In this document: piece by piece, positions 18,663 through 27,274 of the stretch
Numbering within the stretch: position 1 is the stretch's first letter
How the letters are laid out: each line of letters begins with the position of its first letter
NCBI RefSeq assembly: GCF_020102855.1
Contig: NZ_JADHZD010000013.1
Span: 45,068 to 109,067 of the forward strand
Length of the DNA stretch: 64,000 nucleotides
Reading direction: 5' to 3'
Source of the DNA: Nocardioides lacusdianchii
Lineage (GTDB): Bacteria; Actinomycetota; Actinomycetes; Propionibacteriales; Nocardioidaceae
Translations under genes and position numbers: made by a program
The notes under the pieces: generated by a model
Told to the model about the DNA's origin: nothing
Database searches by the model: none
What the model saw: the letters and a program-made list of their open reading frames with translations, nothing else

Positions 18663-19460
18663 ATGATGATCCGCCCGGCCGAGCTGGCCGCCATCAAGGC
18701 CGGCACCGTCGACCTCGCCTTCCGTCGCTGGGCCAGGCCGCGCGTGGTGGTCGGCACCAGGATGCGTACCGCGGTCGGGCTGCTCGAGGTCACTTCGGTC
18801 GAGCAGGTCGGCGTCGCGAGCCTGCGTGCCGAGGACGCCCGTCGCGCCGGTGCCCCGTCGCTGGCCGCGCTCAAGCAGGCGCTCGCAGCGCGACCGGACG
18901 ACCCGGTCTGGCGGATCGGGCTGGCGTACGCCGGTCCCGACCCGCGGGAGCTGCTGCGCGAGAGCGTCCCGGACGCCGACGAGATCGCCGCGATCAACGC
19001 GCGGCTCGACCGCCTCGACGCCGCCTCCGCCCACGGGGCGTGGGCGCGCGAGACCCTCGACCTGATCGACCTCAACGGAGGCGTGCGCGCGCCCGACCTC
19101 GCCGCGCGGGTGGGCCGCGAGACGCCGGACTTCAAGAAGGACGTGCGCAAGCTCAAGGAGCTCGGGCTGACCGAGTCCCTGGCGATCGGCTACCTGCTGT
19201 CGCCGCGGGGCCGGGCCGTCGTCGACGCCGGCCTGCCCGAACCCCGCGTACGCCGACCGCGCGAGGAGGGCACCCCGCTGCCGCGCGGCATCGGCGCCCC
19301 GGCCACCCGCGCACTGCGGGAGGCCGGGTTGACCACGCTCGAGCAGGTGGCCACGCGCTCCGCCGCGGAGCTGGCCGCCATGCACGGGGTCGGGCCGATC
19401 GCGATCACCCGGCTGCGCGAGGCGCTCGCCGAGCAGGGTGCGGGGCTGGCGGGGGAGTGA
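18663..19460 (+). CDS. ASCH-like / winged-helix / helix-hairpin-helix protein
   Basis: In this 265-residue protein, residues about 1-65 (MMIRPAELAAIKAGTVDLAFRRWARPRVVVGT...GLLEVTSVEQV) look like an ASCH/PUA-type RNA-binding barrel. The middle (about 125-185; LNGGVRAPDLAARVGRETPDFKKDVRKLKELGLTES) resembles a small winged helix. Residues about 205-255 (IGAPATRALREAGLTTLEQVATRSAAELAAMHGVGPIAITRLREAL) form a helix-hairpin-helix pair like the RNA polymerase alpha C-terminal domain. It is probably a nucleic-acid-binding protein of unknown role. It begins 12 bp after the Cro-type gene. Confidence 0.7.
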   Translation: MMIRPAELAAIKAGTVDLAFRRWARPRVVVGTRMRTAVGLLEVTSVEQVGVASLRAEDARRAGAPSLAALKQALAARPDDPVWRIGLAYAGPDPRELLRESVPDADEIAAINARLDRLDAASAHGAWARETLDLIDLNGGVRAPDLAARVGRETPDFKKDVRKLKELGLTESLAIGYLLSPRGRAVVDAGLPEPRVRRPREEGTPLPRGIGAPATRALREAGLTTLEQVATRSAAELAAMHGVGPIAITRLREALAEQGAGLAGE

Positions 19461-19475
19461 CCCGCGCCGGGGTGC

Positions 19476-20075
19476 TCAGTGGGCGATCAGGCCCACGCCG
19501 AGCACGCCCATGAAGACGGCGATGCCGGAGTCCAGCACGCGCCACGCGCTCGGACGGGAGAAGACGCCGCGCAGCAGGCGGGCGCCGTAGCCGAGGCCGA
19601 AGAACCACAGCACGCTCGCCACGAGGGTCCCGGAGACGAACCACCACCGGTCGTCGCCGAAGCTGTTGGCGACCGTGCCGAGCATGAGGACGGCGTCGAG
19701 GTAGAAGTGCGGGTTGAGCCAGGTCAGCGCCAGCGTGAGCAGGACGGCCTTGCCGGGGGTGAGGGCGGTGCCCTCGCCGGTGTCGAGCGCGGTCGGGCGC
19801 CACGCGCGCATGGCGGCGTGCAGGCCGAAGGCGATCAGGTAGATCCCGCCGAGGACCTGGGCGACCGGCAGCACCGACGGCCAGCGCTCGAGCACGACGC
19901 CGAGGCCCGCGACGCCGGCGGTGATGGCGACGACGTCGGAGACCAGGCAGGTCAGCACGATGGGCAGGACCTGCTCGCCGCGGATCCCCTGACGGAGCAG
20001 GAACGCGTTCTGTGCGCCGACGGCGATGATGAGAGCGAGTCCGGTGAGCAGACCGGTGAGAGCAACCTGGAACAT
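19476..20075 (-). CDS. lysE: LysE/ArgO-type amino-acid exporter
   Basis: The 199-residue inner-membrane protein has the LysE start FQVALTGLLTGLALIIAVGAQNAFLLRQGI, six hydrophobic helices and the conserved TWLNPHFYLDAVLMLG. It exports basic amino acids (Lys/Arg). ATG 20075 is favoured by the family start and by TAGCGT 7 nt upstream. It is divergent from an ArgP/LysG-type activator, the classic arrangement of LysG-LysE in Corynebacterium. Confidence 0.93.
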   Translation of the reverse strand: MFQVALTGLLTGLALIIAVGAQNAFLLRQGIRGEQVLPIVLTCLVSDVVAITAGVAGLGVVLERWPSVLPVAQVLGGIYLIAFGLHAAMRAWRPTALDTGEGTALTPGKAVLLTLALTWLNPHFYLDAVLMLGTVANSFGDDRWWFVSGTLVASVLWFFGLGYGARLLRGVFSRPSAWRVLDSGIAVFMGVLGVGLIAH

Positions 20076-20125
20076 GCGATCAACGCTAGGTGCCGGACGT
20101 GCTTCAATCCAGCGAACTATTTTCA

Positions 20126-20139
20126 CTAATCATTAGGAT
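20126..20139. promoter_or_regulatory. lysE-argP intergenic palindrome and -10 box
   Basis: CTAATCATTAG (20126-20136) is a perfect 11-bp palindrome in an AT-rich 72-bp gap, the right kind of site for a LysR-type dimer. It overlaps TAGGAT (20134-20139), a -10 box 8 nt before the argP ATG, so autorepression is plausible. Confidence 0.5.
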
Positions 20140-20147
20140 GTCTAAGT

Positions 20148-21059
20148 ATGAAAGACATCGCCCAGCTCGACCCTGTGGCGCTGCGCACACTGGCCGTGGC
20201 GGTGCGCCTCGGCACGTTCGAGGCGGCCGCCCGCGAGCTCCACGTCACCCCCTCCGCGGTGAGCCAGCGGATCAAGGCCCTGGAGACCCGGATCGGCCGG
20301 GTCCTGCTCCACCGCGTGAAGCCGTTGGAGCCCACCGAGGCCGGGCTGGTGCTGGTGCGACTGGCGACCCAGACCGAGCTGCTGGAGCGCGAGGCCGTCG
20401 CCGAGCTCGTGGAGGAGGACGACGGCGACGGGACGTCGTACGCCTCCCTGCCGATCGCGGTGAACGCCGACGCGCTCTACGGATGGTTCGTCGACGCGCT
20501 GGCCGAGGTGCAGGGCAGGCACCGGGTCGTCTTCGAGGTGGTGCGCGAGGACCACACCCGCACCGCGGAGCGGCTGCGCCGCGGGGAGGTGGTGGCGGCC
20601 ATCACGGGGGAGCCCAAGCCGGTCCCGGGATGCCGGGTGGTGCGGCTCGGCCGGCTGCGCTACGCCGCGGTGGCGACGCGCGACTTCCACGCGGCCCACT
20701 TCGCCGACGGTGTCGGGTCGGCCTCGCTCGCCGAGGCGCCGATCGTGGCCTTCGACCGCAGCGACTCCCTCCAGCACGACTTCATCCGGCGCGTGACCCG
20801 TCGCCACCTGGCCCCTCCGGTGACCTACCTGCCGTCGGTGCGCGAGTTCGACCGCGCCATCCGGGTGGGCATGGGGTGGGGGCTGCTGCCCGAGTCCGAC
20901 GTCGCAGGGCAGCTGGCGAGCGGGCACCTGGTCGAGCTGGTCCCGGGCCGACGTCCGGAGGTGGCGCTGTTCTGGCAGCACTGGCGCCTGGGCTCGTCGC
21001 TGGTGGACGACCTGACCGATGCCGTGGTCGGCGCGGCCCGCGGCTGGATGGCCGGCTGA
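20148..21059 (+). CDS. argP: LysR-family regulator of lysE (ArgP/LysG type)
   Basis: The 303-residue protein has an N-terminal LysR winged helix (LDPVALRTLAVAVRLGTFEAAARELHVTPSAVSQRIKALE) and a C-terminal effector domain of ArgP type (SLPIAVNADALYGWFVDAL). By analogy with LysG it activates lysE when Lys, Arg or His is high. Its position divergent from lysE supports this. No Shine-Dalgarno precedes ATG 20148, in line with a leaderless message. Confidence 0.92.
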   Translation: MKDIAQLDPVALRTLAVAVRLGTFEAAARELHVTPSAVSQRIKALETRIGRVLLHRVKPLEPTEAGLVLVRLATQTELLEREAVAELVEEDDGDGTSYASLPIAVNADALYGWFVDALAEVQGRHRVVFEVVREDHTRTAERLRRGEVVAAITGEPKPVPGCRVVRLGRLRYAAVATRDFHAAHFADGVGSASLAEAPIVAFDRSDSLQHDFIRRVTRRHLAPPVTYLPSVREFDRAIRVGMGWGLLPESDVAGQLASGHLVELVPGRRPEVALFWQHWRLGSSLVDDLTDAVVGAARGWMAG

Positions 21060-21169
21060 GCGTTGACTTGACGAGATCTTCGGTTCGCCTGACAGGTTCC
21101 TCCGGGCGGTCCTAGGCTCCGGGCGGGATGGAGCACGGAGCTCATCACGGACCGGAACGGGGAGACCCT

Positions 21170-21976
21170 GTGGCACGTCGCAGCAGCGCAGCATGGGCCG
21201 GGGCCCTCGGGGCCGGTCTCCTCGTCGCCCTGACCGGGTGCGGCGGGTCCGGCGAGGCCGCGGCCAGCAAGGGCGACACGGTCGTGCTGGAGGGCGAGCA
21301 GCTCGAGGGCCTGGTCGCGCAGGTGAACAAGATGGGCATCGTGGAGTGGCACGGCCAGCTGCTCACCAAGAACCCCGACAACGGCGGCAAGCGCATCTTC
21401 GACCTCGACGGCCGCTTCAGCCCCTCGACGGGCTACAGCGAGCTCTCGATGGACTCGGTCATCGACGGCAACGCCCAGCAGGTCGACTACCTCGTCGTTG
21501 CCGGGCGCACCTACTTCAACAGCGAGTCGTGGGGCCCCAACGCCGCCACCTGCTACGTCGACATCACCGACGACGCCGATCGCAGCTGGGCGCTCCCGAC
21601 CGACCTCGACCCCACCTGGCCGGTCACCGCTGCCCGGGCGATCCGCCTGGCTGGCGACGGCGTGAGCGTCGGCGTACCCGCGAAGGACGTCATCACCGGC
21701 ATGCCGCGCGGTCTGTTCCCCGGCGTCCCCGCGGCGCTCGACGGCGTCGAGGCGAAGGCGGTCATCACCCCGCACGGCCACCTCATCGAGGTCGGCGTCG
21801 ACGTGGTCAACATGTGGGGCGAGGTGCCCCCGGCCGAGCTCGCCAGGATCGACACGCGCAAGGCCGGCTGGTGGGCGATGACGATGAAGGAGTCGCAGAA
21901 CGGCGCCAACATCGTGCCCCCGCAGCACGTCTTCGACCCCGCCGTGACCCCGCCCAGCCAGTGCAAGCGCGCCTGA
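21170..21976 (+). CDS. LppX/LprAFG-like lipoprotein
   Basis: The 268-residue protein has a lipoprotein signal ending LVALTGC (Cys about residue 24). The mature part shows the LppX/LprG pattern of a half-barrel lipid carrier (MGIVEWHGQLLTKNPDNGG, RIFDLDGRFSPSTGYSELSM, VDYLVVAGRTYFNS). Mycobacterial relatives carry lipids or lipoglycans across the envelope. GTG 21170 behind GGGGAGA is chosen; an earlier ATG (21128) would push the lipobox inward. The gap upstream contains TTGACTTGACG at 21063-21073 and a TAGGCT at 21113-21118, which may be promoter parts. Confidence 0.78.
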   Translation: MARRSSAAWAGALGAGLLVALTGCGGSGEAAASKGDTVVLEGEQLEGLVAQVNKMGIVEWHGQLLTKNPDNGGKRIFDLDGRFSPSTGYSELSMDSVIDGNAQQVDYLVVAGRTYFNSESWGPNAATCYVDITDDADRSWALPTDLDPTWPVTAARAIRLAGDGVSVGVPAKDVITGMPRGLFPGVPAALDGVEAKAVITPHGHLIEVGVDVVNMWGEVPPAELARIDTRKAGWWAMTMKESQNGANIVPPQHVFDPAVTPPSQCKRA

Positions 21977-22012
21977 GCGACAGGTCTCCGTCGCGCGGGG
22001 CATGATCGGGCC

Positions 22013-22552
22013 ATGCCCACCTACGTCGCGTTCCTGCGCGCGATCAACCTCGGCGCGAGGCGCAAGTTCCCCAAGGACGCGATCAGGGCCGCCACGGAGG
22101 CCGCCGGCGGCACCGGGGTCGAGACCTACATCAACACCGGCAACGTCCGCCTGACGCACCCGGCGCGGTCATCGGCGAAGGTGCGCGCGGCCCTCGAGGA
22201 GGCGTACGCCGCCGAGGCCGGCTTCGAGGTGCCGACGGTCGTCTTCACGACCGCCGAGCTGGCGGTGCTCACCGCACGGGCCGAGGAGCTGCACGACGGT
22301 CATGCCGGCGAGATCGGCAACCACTACGTCACCCTCTTCTCCGACCCGCCGACCGCTTCCGCGGTGGAGGCCGCGCACGCCCTCGAGCACGCGGGGGAGA
22401 CGGTGGTGGTCGAGGGCCGGGCGGCCTACGTGCTGCTGGCAGGCGACATCCACACCTCCAAGGTGCTGTCCAGCAAGCAGTTCAACGCGCTCGGCCAAGG
22501 CACCGCGCGCACCGTGAAGGTGCTGCGGACCGTCACCGGGAAGTGGTGCTGA
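22013..22552 (+). CDS. DUF1697 protein
   Basis: The 179-residue soluble protein begins MPTYVAFLRAINLGARRKFPKDAIR and contains TYINTGNVRLTHP and SKQFNALGQGTARTVKVL, the landmarks of DUF1697. No biochemical role is established for the family. CATGAT lies 6 nt upstream of ATG 22013. Its stop is 3 bp from the stop of the convergent pncA gene. Confidence 0.88.
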   Translation: MPTYVAFLRAINLGARRKFPKDAIRAATEAAGGTGVETYINTGNVRLTHPARSSAKVRAALEEAYAAEAGFEVPTVVFTTAELAVLTARAEELHDGHAGEIGNHYVTLFSDPPTASAVEAAHALEHAGETVVVEGRAAYVLLAGDIHTSKVLSSKQFNALGQGTARTVKVLRTVTGKWC

Positions 22553-22555
22553 GGC

Positions 22556-23131
22556 TCACGCGATCTCGACGCCCGCGCCGCTCATCTCGGTGATCGCGGC
22601 CGCCGTGGAGTCCTCGGCCACCCCGGCGCAGAGGGGGAGCAGCACGCGGGTGGCGAAGCCTGCGCCCGCGCTGTCCAGCGCCGTGGCCCGCACGCAGTGG
22701 TCGGTGGCGATGCCGCACACGTCGACCTCCTCCACCTGCCGGGCCCGCAGCCAGTCCGTGAGCGCCTCGCCCGACGACGTACGCCCCTCGAAGCCGCTGT
22801 AGGCCGCCTCGTGCTCGCCCTTGTAGAACACCTCGTCGAAGGGCTGCGGGTCGAGGTTGGGGTGGAATCCCGCACCCTCGGTGCCGACCTTGCAGTGCAC
22901 CGGCCAGGACTCGGCGAAGTCCGGCTTGAGCGACCAGTGGGCGCCGGGGTCGACGTGGTGGTCCTTCGTGGCCACCACGACGTCGTACGCCGGTGCGTCG
23001 GTGGCCTTCGAGTGCCAGCGGTGCAGCAGCGCACCGATGTCGGCGGCGACGCGCGCGCCTCCCGCCACGGCGAGGGACCCGCCCTCGCAGAAGTCGTTCT
23101 GGACGTCGACCACGATCAGCGCTCGGCTCAT
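22556..23131 (-). CDS. pncA: nicotinamidase (isochorismatase family)
   Basis: The 191-residue enzyme hydrolyses nicotinamide to nicotinate in NAD salvage. Active-site Asp lies in IVVDVQNDF, the catalytic Cys in GIATDHCVRATALD and the Lys in PVHCKVGTEG; metal ligands are in the KDHHVDPGAHW segment. TAGTCT sits 6 nt before the ATG. pncB, whose product uses nicotinate, is the next gene upstream on the same strand, 22 bp away. Confidence 0.94.
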   Translation of the reverse strand: MSRALIVVDVQNDFCEGGSLAVAGGARVAADIGALLHRWHSKATDAPAYDVVVATKDHHVDPGAHWSLKPDFAESWPVHCKVGTEGAGFHPNLDPQPFDEVFYKGEHEAAYSGFEGRTSSGEALTDWLRARQVEEVDVCGIATDHCVRATALDSAGAGFATRVLLPLCAGVAEDSTAAAITEMSGAGVEIA

Positions 23132-23153
23132 GTCCGGAGACTAGCCGTGGCGG

Positions 23154-24476
23154 CTACTGCTCGAACACCGTCGGGATCACCGGCTCCCCGGCCGACATCA
23201 TGGTCACCGCGCGCGGCAGCTCGGCGACCGATGCACGGTGGCGCGCCCTGGCCTCCTCGAGGCTCGCGCGCCCGACCACCTCGCCGGCCGCGACCAGCGG
23301 CACGAGCAGCGACCGGTCACTGGTGCCTGTCGGGGTGGCGTCATCCTCGGGCCGCTCCCCGATCCCGACGACCTCGGCCTGCGCGGTGCCGCTGGCGGAG
23401 ACCCGGCGCAGGGCGTACTTCCGCCCGCCGACCGATGCCTTGTCGGTGGAGCGCTTGGCGACCGGGACCAGCTCCCCGTCCGGGCCCTCGCGCGCGACGA
23501 GCTTGTAGACGAAGCCGCACGTCGGGTGGCCCGAGCCGGTGACGAGCTGGGTGCCGACGCCGTACGCGTCGACCGGTGCGGCGGCCAGGGCGGCGATGGC
23601 GTGCTCGTCGAGGTCGCTGGTCACCACGATCCGGGTGGACGTCGCGCCGAGGGAGTCGAGCTGGGCCCGCACATCGCGGGCGACGAGCCCGAGGTCCCCG
23701 GAGTCGAGGCGCACGGCGCCGAGGTCGGTCCCGGCCACCTCGACGGCGAGGCGCACGGCCTCGGTCACGTCGTAGGTGTCGACGAGGAGCGTGGTGCCCA
23801 CGCCGAGGGTCTGCACCTGCGCCCGGAAGGCGTCGGCCTCGGTGTCGTGCAGCAGGGTGAAGGAGTGGGCGGCGGTGCCTGCCGACGGGACGCCGTACGC
23901 CGCCCGCGCGGCCAGGTTGCTCGTCGCGTCGAACCCGGCGACGTACGCCGCCCGCGCCGCCGCGACGGCCGCCTGCTCGTGGGTGCGCCGCGAGCCCATC
24001 TCGATGCAGGGGCGACCGCCCGCGGCCAGCGTCATCCGCGACGCGGCCGAGGCGATGGCGGAGTCGTGGTTGTAGACGGACAGCAGCACCGTCTCCAGCA
24101 GCACCGCCTCGGCGAAGGTGCCCTCGACGACGAGCAGCGGCGAGTGCGGGAAGTAGGCCTCGCCCTCGGCATAGCCCCACACGTCCCCGGAGAAGCGGTA
24201 GGACGCGAGCCACTCGAGCATGTCGGCGTCGACGACGCCCTCCAGGGCGGCGAGCGCGGCGCCGTCGAAGCGGAAGGCCTCGATCGCGTCGAGCGCGCGG
24301 CCGACGCCCGCCACCACGCCGTACCTCCGCCCCTCGGGCAGCCGACGCGGGAAGAGCTCGAAGACAGAGCGCCGGCCGGCGGTGCCCGCCTGCCGGGCGG
24401 CCTGGACCATGGTGAGCTCGTAGTGGTCGGTCAGCAGCGCAGCAGACGTCGGGGGTGGGCTCGTCACGACCGACAC
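23154..24476 (-). CDS. pncB: nicotinate phosphoribosyltransferase
   Basis: The 440-residue enzyme joins nicotinate to PRPP. Family blocks include [14 protein letters not shown] near the start, [49 protein letters not shown] and [16 protein letters not shown] (phosphate-binding region). It is followed by pncA. Its position back-to-back with clpS matches M. tuberculosis pncB1 (Rv1330c)-clpS (Rv1331). GTG 24476 is used; GTG 24467 is an alternative, with CACAGT 7 nt before it. Confidence 0.94.
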   Translation of the reverse strand: MSVVTSPPPTSAALLTDHYELTMVQAARQAGTAGRRSVFELFPRRLPEGRRYGVVAGVGRALDAIEAFRFDGAALAALEGVVDADMLEWLASYRFSGDVWGYAEGEAYFPHSPLLVVEGTFAEAVLLETVLLSVYNHDSAIASAASRMTLAAGGRPCIEMGSRRTHEQAAVAAARAAYVAGFDATSNLAARAAYGVPSAGTAAHSFTLLHDTEADAFRAQVQTLGVGTTLLVDTYDVTEAVRLAVEVAGTDLGAVRLDSGDLGLVARDVRAQLDSLGATSTRIVVTSDLDEHAIAALAAAPVDAYGVGTQLVTGSGHPTCGFVYKLVAREGPDGELVPVAKRSTDKASVGGRKYALRRVSASGTAQAEVVGIGERPEDDATPTGTSDRSLLVPLVAAGEVVGRASLEEARARHRASVAELPRAVTMMSAGEPVIPTVFEQ

Positions 24477-24493
24477 TGTGCCACGATGGCCCC

Positions 24494-24790
24494 GTGTCAG
24501 CCGCCAGTCCCGTAGAGGTCGAGCCGACCCTGACTCCCGACGAGATCACCTTCCTGGCCAAGCCGTGGGTGACGCTGGTCTGGGACGACCCGGTGAACCT
24601 CATGTCCTACGTGTCCTACGTGTTCCAGAAGTACTTCGGGTATGACAAGAAGAAGGCCGAGAAGCTGATGCTCGAGGTGCACACCGAGGGCCGCTCGGTC
24701 GTCTCGACGGGCACCCGCGAGGAGATGGAGCGCGACGTCCAGGCGATGCACGAGTACGGCCTCTGGGCGACGATGGAGAAGGCGTCCTGA
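24494..24790 (+). CDS. clpS: ATP-dependent Clp protease adaptor
   Basis: The 98-residue adaptor passes N-degron substrates to ClpA/ClpC. The motif [36 protein letters not shown]...VHTEGRSVV is diagnostic and includes the substrate-contacting DDP-N segment. GTG 24494 removes 13 unconserved residues; CACGAT lies 6 nt before it. It is followed after 1 bp by DUF2017, as in mycobacteria. Confidence 0.95.
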   Translation: MSAASPVEVEPTLTPDEITFLAKPWVTLVWDDPVNLMSYVSYVFQKYFGYDKKKAEKLMLEVHTEGRSVVSTGTREEMERDVQAMHEYGLWATMEKAS

Positions 24791-24791
24791 G

Positions 24792-25382
24792 GTGAGCGGT
24801 TTCGAGCGTCACCGGCGGTCCGCGCGCGTCATCGCCACCTTCACCGGCTTCGAGGCCGACCTGCTGCGCTCGCTCGCCTCGCAGATGGTGGAGCTGCTGC
24901 GCAACGAGCGTGCCGAGCCGGCTGCCCCCTCCGCCGACGCCTTCGAGGCGCTGATGGCGGAGTTCTCCGGTGCCACCACCATCCCCGAGGACCCCGTGCT
25001 GGCGCGGCTGTTCCCGACGGCCTACCCCGACGACGAGGAGGCGGCCGCGGACTTCCGCCGCTTCACGGAGGGCGGTCTGCGCGACGGCAAGGCCGGCGCG
25101 GCGGCGCTGATCATCGACACCCTCGAGGACGCCGGCCTGCCCGAGGAGCTCCGCGAGGACGGCCTGGTGATCGACGTCGAGCTGACGCCGGACGAGGCCG
25201 AGACGTGGATGCGCGCCTTCACCGACATCAGGCTCGCGCTCGCCACCCGCCTCGGCGTCGAGGCCGGCGACGAGGACTACTGGCACTCCCTGCCCGAGGA
25301 CGACCCGCGGGCCCAGGCGCACGACATCTACGAGTGGGTCGGCTACCTCCAGGAGACGGTCGTCGAGGCGCTGATGTCGTGA
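24792..25382 (+). CDS. DUF2017 protein (Rv1332-like)
   Basis: The 196-residue soluble protein begins FERHRRSARVIATFTGFEADLLRSLASQMVELL and contains RLFPTAYPDDEEAAADFRRFTEGGLRDGK, the conserved DUF2017 block. It is always found beside clpS in actinobacteria, so a regulatory role with Clp is suspected but unproven. GTG 24792 follows the clpS stop at once, and its own stop overlaps the next GTG by 4 bp. Confidence 0.9.
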   Translation: MSGFERHRRSARVIATFTGFEADLLRSLASQMVELLRNERAEPAAPSADAFEALMAEFSGATTIPEDPVLARLFPTAYPDDEEAAADFRRFTEGGLRDGKAGAAALIIDTLEDAGLPEELREDGLVIDVELTPDEAETWMRAFTDIRLALATRLGVEAGDEDYWHSLPEDDPRAQAHDIYEWVGYLQETVVEALMS

Positions 25383-26578
25383 GCCCGGTCCCCGACTTCG
25401 TGATCGCGATCCGGAAGAAGATCGGCCACGACCCCCTGTGGCTGCCCGGCGTCACCGCGGTGGTGCGCCGTGGTGACCACGTGCTGCTGGTGAAGCGTGC
25501 CGACAACGGGCACTGGACGCCCGTCACGGGGATCCCGGACCCCGGCGAGGAGCCTGCTGTCGCCGCCGCGCGCGAGGCGCTGGAGGAGACCGGGGTGCGG
25601 ATCCGGGTCGACCGGCTCGCCTCGACCGCCGTCCACGGCGAGGTCGTGCACGTCAACGGCGACCGCGCGACCTACCTCGACCTCACCTTCGCCTGCACCT
25701 GGCTCGAGGGGGAGGCCCACGTCGCCGACGACGAGTCGAGCGACGTGCGGTGGTGGCCGGTGGCCGCGCTCCCGGAGATGTCGGACGTGATGCTCGAGCG
25801 CATCGCGGCGGCGTTCAGCGAGGATCGCGAGGCGCGCTTCGTGACGCCACCCGGCCAGTCCGCGCCGGTCGAGCTGCTGGCCCCGGACGTCCCGGTCCTC
25901 GGGGTGGACGCCTGCCCCGCCGGCTGGGTCGGCGTGCTGATCGACATCGCCGGCCGCGCGTCGGTCTTCGTCGACGCCACCATCAGCGGGCTGGTCGCGC
26001 TGGTGCGCGAGACCACCCCGGTCGACGTCGTCGCCATCGACATCCCGATCGGCCTGCCCGACGCCTCGGGCCGGCTCGCGGACGTCGAGGCCCGGCGAGT
26101 GCTGGTGGGCAAGTCGTCCTCGGTCTTCTCCATCCCCACCCGAGCCGCGCTCGAGGCGGACTCGTACGCCGCCGCCCGCGCTGCCAACCTGGCCGCCACC
26201 GACGGTCGTACGAGCGTCAGCGCGCAGGCCTACGCACTGCGGGAGAAGGTGCTCCAGGTCGACGCGTGGGTGCGCTCACGCCCCGGAGCCACGGTCATCG
26301 AGGTGCATCCCGAGGTGAGCTTCGCGCGGATGGCCGGAGCTCCCGTCCTGGCGCGCAAGAAGGACGCCGACGGCGTACGGGCGCGCCGCGAGGCGCTGGC
26401 CGCGCACGGGATCGTCGCGCCGCCGTGGTTCCGCGGCGCCGGCTTCGGTGAGGACGACCTGCTGGACGCGTGTGCGGCCGCGTGGTCCGCCGTACGCCAC
26501 TCGCTCGGCGTCTCGGAGTCCTTCCCCGCGACGCCCGAGGTCTTCTCGGACGGGATCCCGGCTGCTATACGCGTCTGA
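25379..26578 (+). CDS. Nudix hydrolase fused to DUF429
   Basis: In this 399-residue protein, residues about 20-155 form a Nudix domain with a complete Nudix box (G-x5-E-x7-REALEETGV, beginning GIPDPGEE) and the FAIRKKIGHDPLWLPGVTAVV lead-in of actinobacterial Nudix proteins. Residues about 165-399 match DUF429, a predicted RNase H-like nuclease (VLGVDACPAGWVGVLID, VVAIDIPIGLPD, VIEVHPEVSFA). The two domains are joined by a short linker with no stop or frameshift. GTG 25379 overlaps the DUF2017 stop, so the genes are coupled. Confidence 0.88.
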   Translation: MSPVPDFVIAIRKKIGHDPLWLPGVTAVVRRGDHVLLVKRADNGHWTPVTGIPDPGEEPAVAAAREALEETGVRIRVDRLASTAVHGEVVHVNGDRATYLDLTFACTWLEGEAHVADDESSDVRWWPVAALPEMSDVMLERIAAAFSEDREARFVTPPGQSAPVELLAPDVPVLGVDACPAGWVGVLIDIAGRASVFVDATISGLVALVRETTPVDVVAIDIPIGLPDASGRLADVEARRVLVGKSSSVFSIPTRAALEADSYAAARAANLAATDGRTSVSAQAYALREKVLQVDAWVRSRPGATVIEVHPEVSFARMAGAPVLARKKDADGVRARREALAAHGIVAPPWFRGAGFGEDDLLDACAAAWSAVRHSLGVSESFPATPEVFSDGIPAAIRV

Positions 26579-27122
26579 ATCCGTGGACGAAGGTGAGGAC
26601 CAGCTCCACCTCGCGTTCGAGGCTCTCGAGCTCGTCGCGACGTGACGCCTCGAGGAGCCCGCGGGTCAGGTCCCTCTCCCTCGATCGGATGGCAGTCACG
26701 GAAGAGCCGATCGCATCGTCCCAGCGGCCGGCCTCGACGATGGTCGACCAGATGCCGTCGAACACCTCCTCGAGCCACGACTGCGGGAGGAGGGCCAGTG
26801 CGACGTCCGGGACGGTCAAACCGGCCCCGCCCGAGGATGCCGAGAACGTGCGGGCCCGTGCGAGGTTGCCTCGCTCGCGGATCCATCGGTCACCGTAGAC
26901 CGCCGCAACGGCCGCACGCATCGCCGCCACTGAGGGGAACCATGCGGCGATGGCCTGCGGCGTGACGTTGGCGGCAGCCGCCACGTTGCGCAGCGTGAGC
27001 GCCGACCAACCGCCGTCGGCCAGGATCGGGATGGCGAGGTCGGTGGCCATCTGGGCCTTCGCAGGGCTGCTCCTGGAGAACATCGGGCCCGAGCGGGGGA
27101 TGAAACGGGGTTCGGCGTCCAT
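26565..27122 (-). CDS. TetR-like regulator
   Basis: The 185-residue protein has a TetR-type HTH (DLAIPILADGGWSALTLRNVAAAANVTPQAIAAWFPSVAAMRAAV) after about 20 extra residues. ATG 27122 is the likely start, though an internal Met at about residue 14 is possible. Its 3' end overlaps the Nudix-DUF429 gene by 14 bp. A 28-bp near-perfect palindrome lies 71 bp upstream and is the probable operator. The MFS gene lies upstream on the same strand. Confidence 0.8.
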   Translation of the reverse strand: MDAEPRFIPRSGPMFSRSSPAKAQMATDLAIPILADGGWSALTLRNVAAAANVTPQAIAAWFPSVAAMRAAVAAVYGDRWIRERGNLARARTFSASSGGAGLTVPDVALALLPQSWLEEVFDGIWSTIVEAGRWDDAIGSSVTAIRSRERDLTRGLLEASRRDELESLEREVELVLTFVHGFRRV

Positions 27123-27192
27123 GGCAGCCAGCACACCAGACAGAGTGGTCGTGGCGAGGCCCCCATCCACAGGCCCGGTGAAGCCCCGTCTG

Positions 27193-27220
27193 CGAGTTGA
27201 ATTGACTTCAATTCAACTCG
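27193..27220. promoter_or_regulatory. 28-bp palindrome upstream of TetR-like gene
   Basis: Two 13-bp arms, CGAGTTGAATTGA (27193-27205) and TCAATTCAACTCG (27208-27220), are perfectly inverted around a 2-bp centre. The centre is too short for a stable RNA loop, and the site is markedly AT-richer than its surroundings, both favouring a protein-binding site over a terminator. Confidence 0.65.
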
Positions 27221-27274
27221 CGATCGCGGGCTGCGGTGGTCGGCGGGAGCCGGGCGGGGGCCGGGTGGTCAGTG

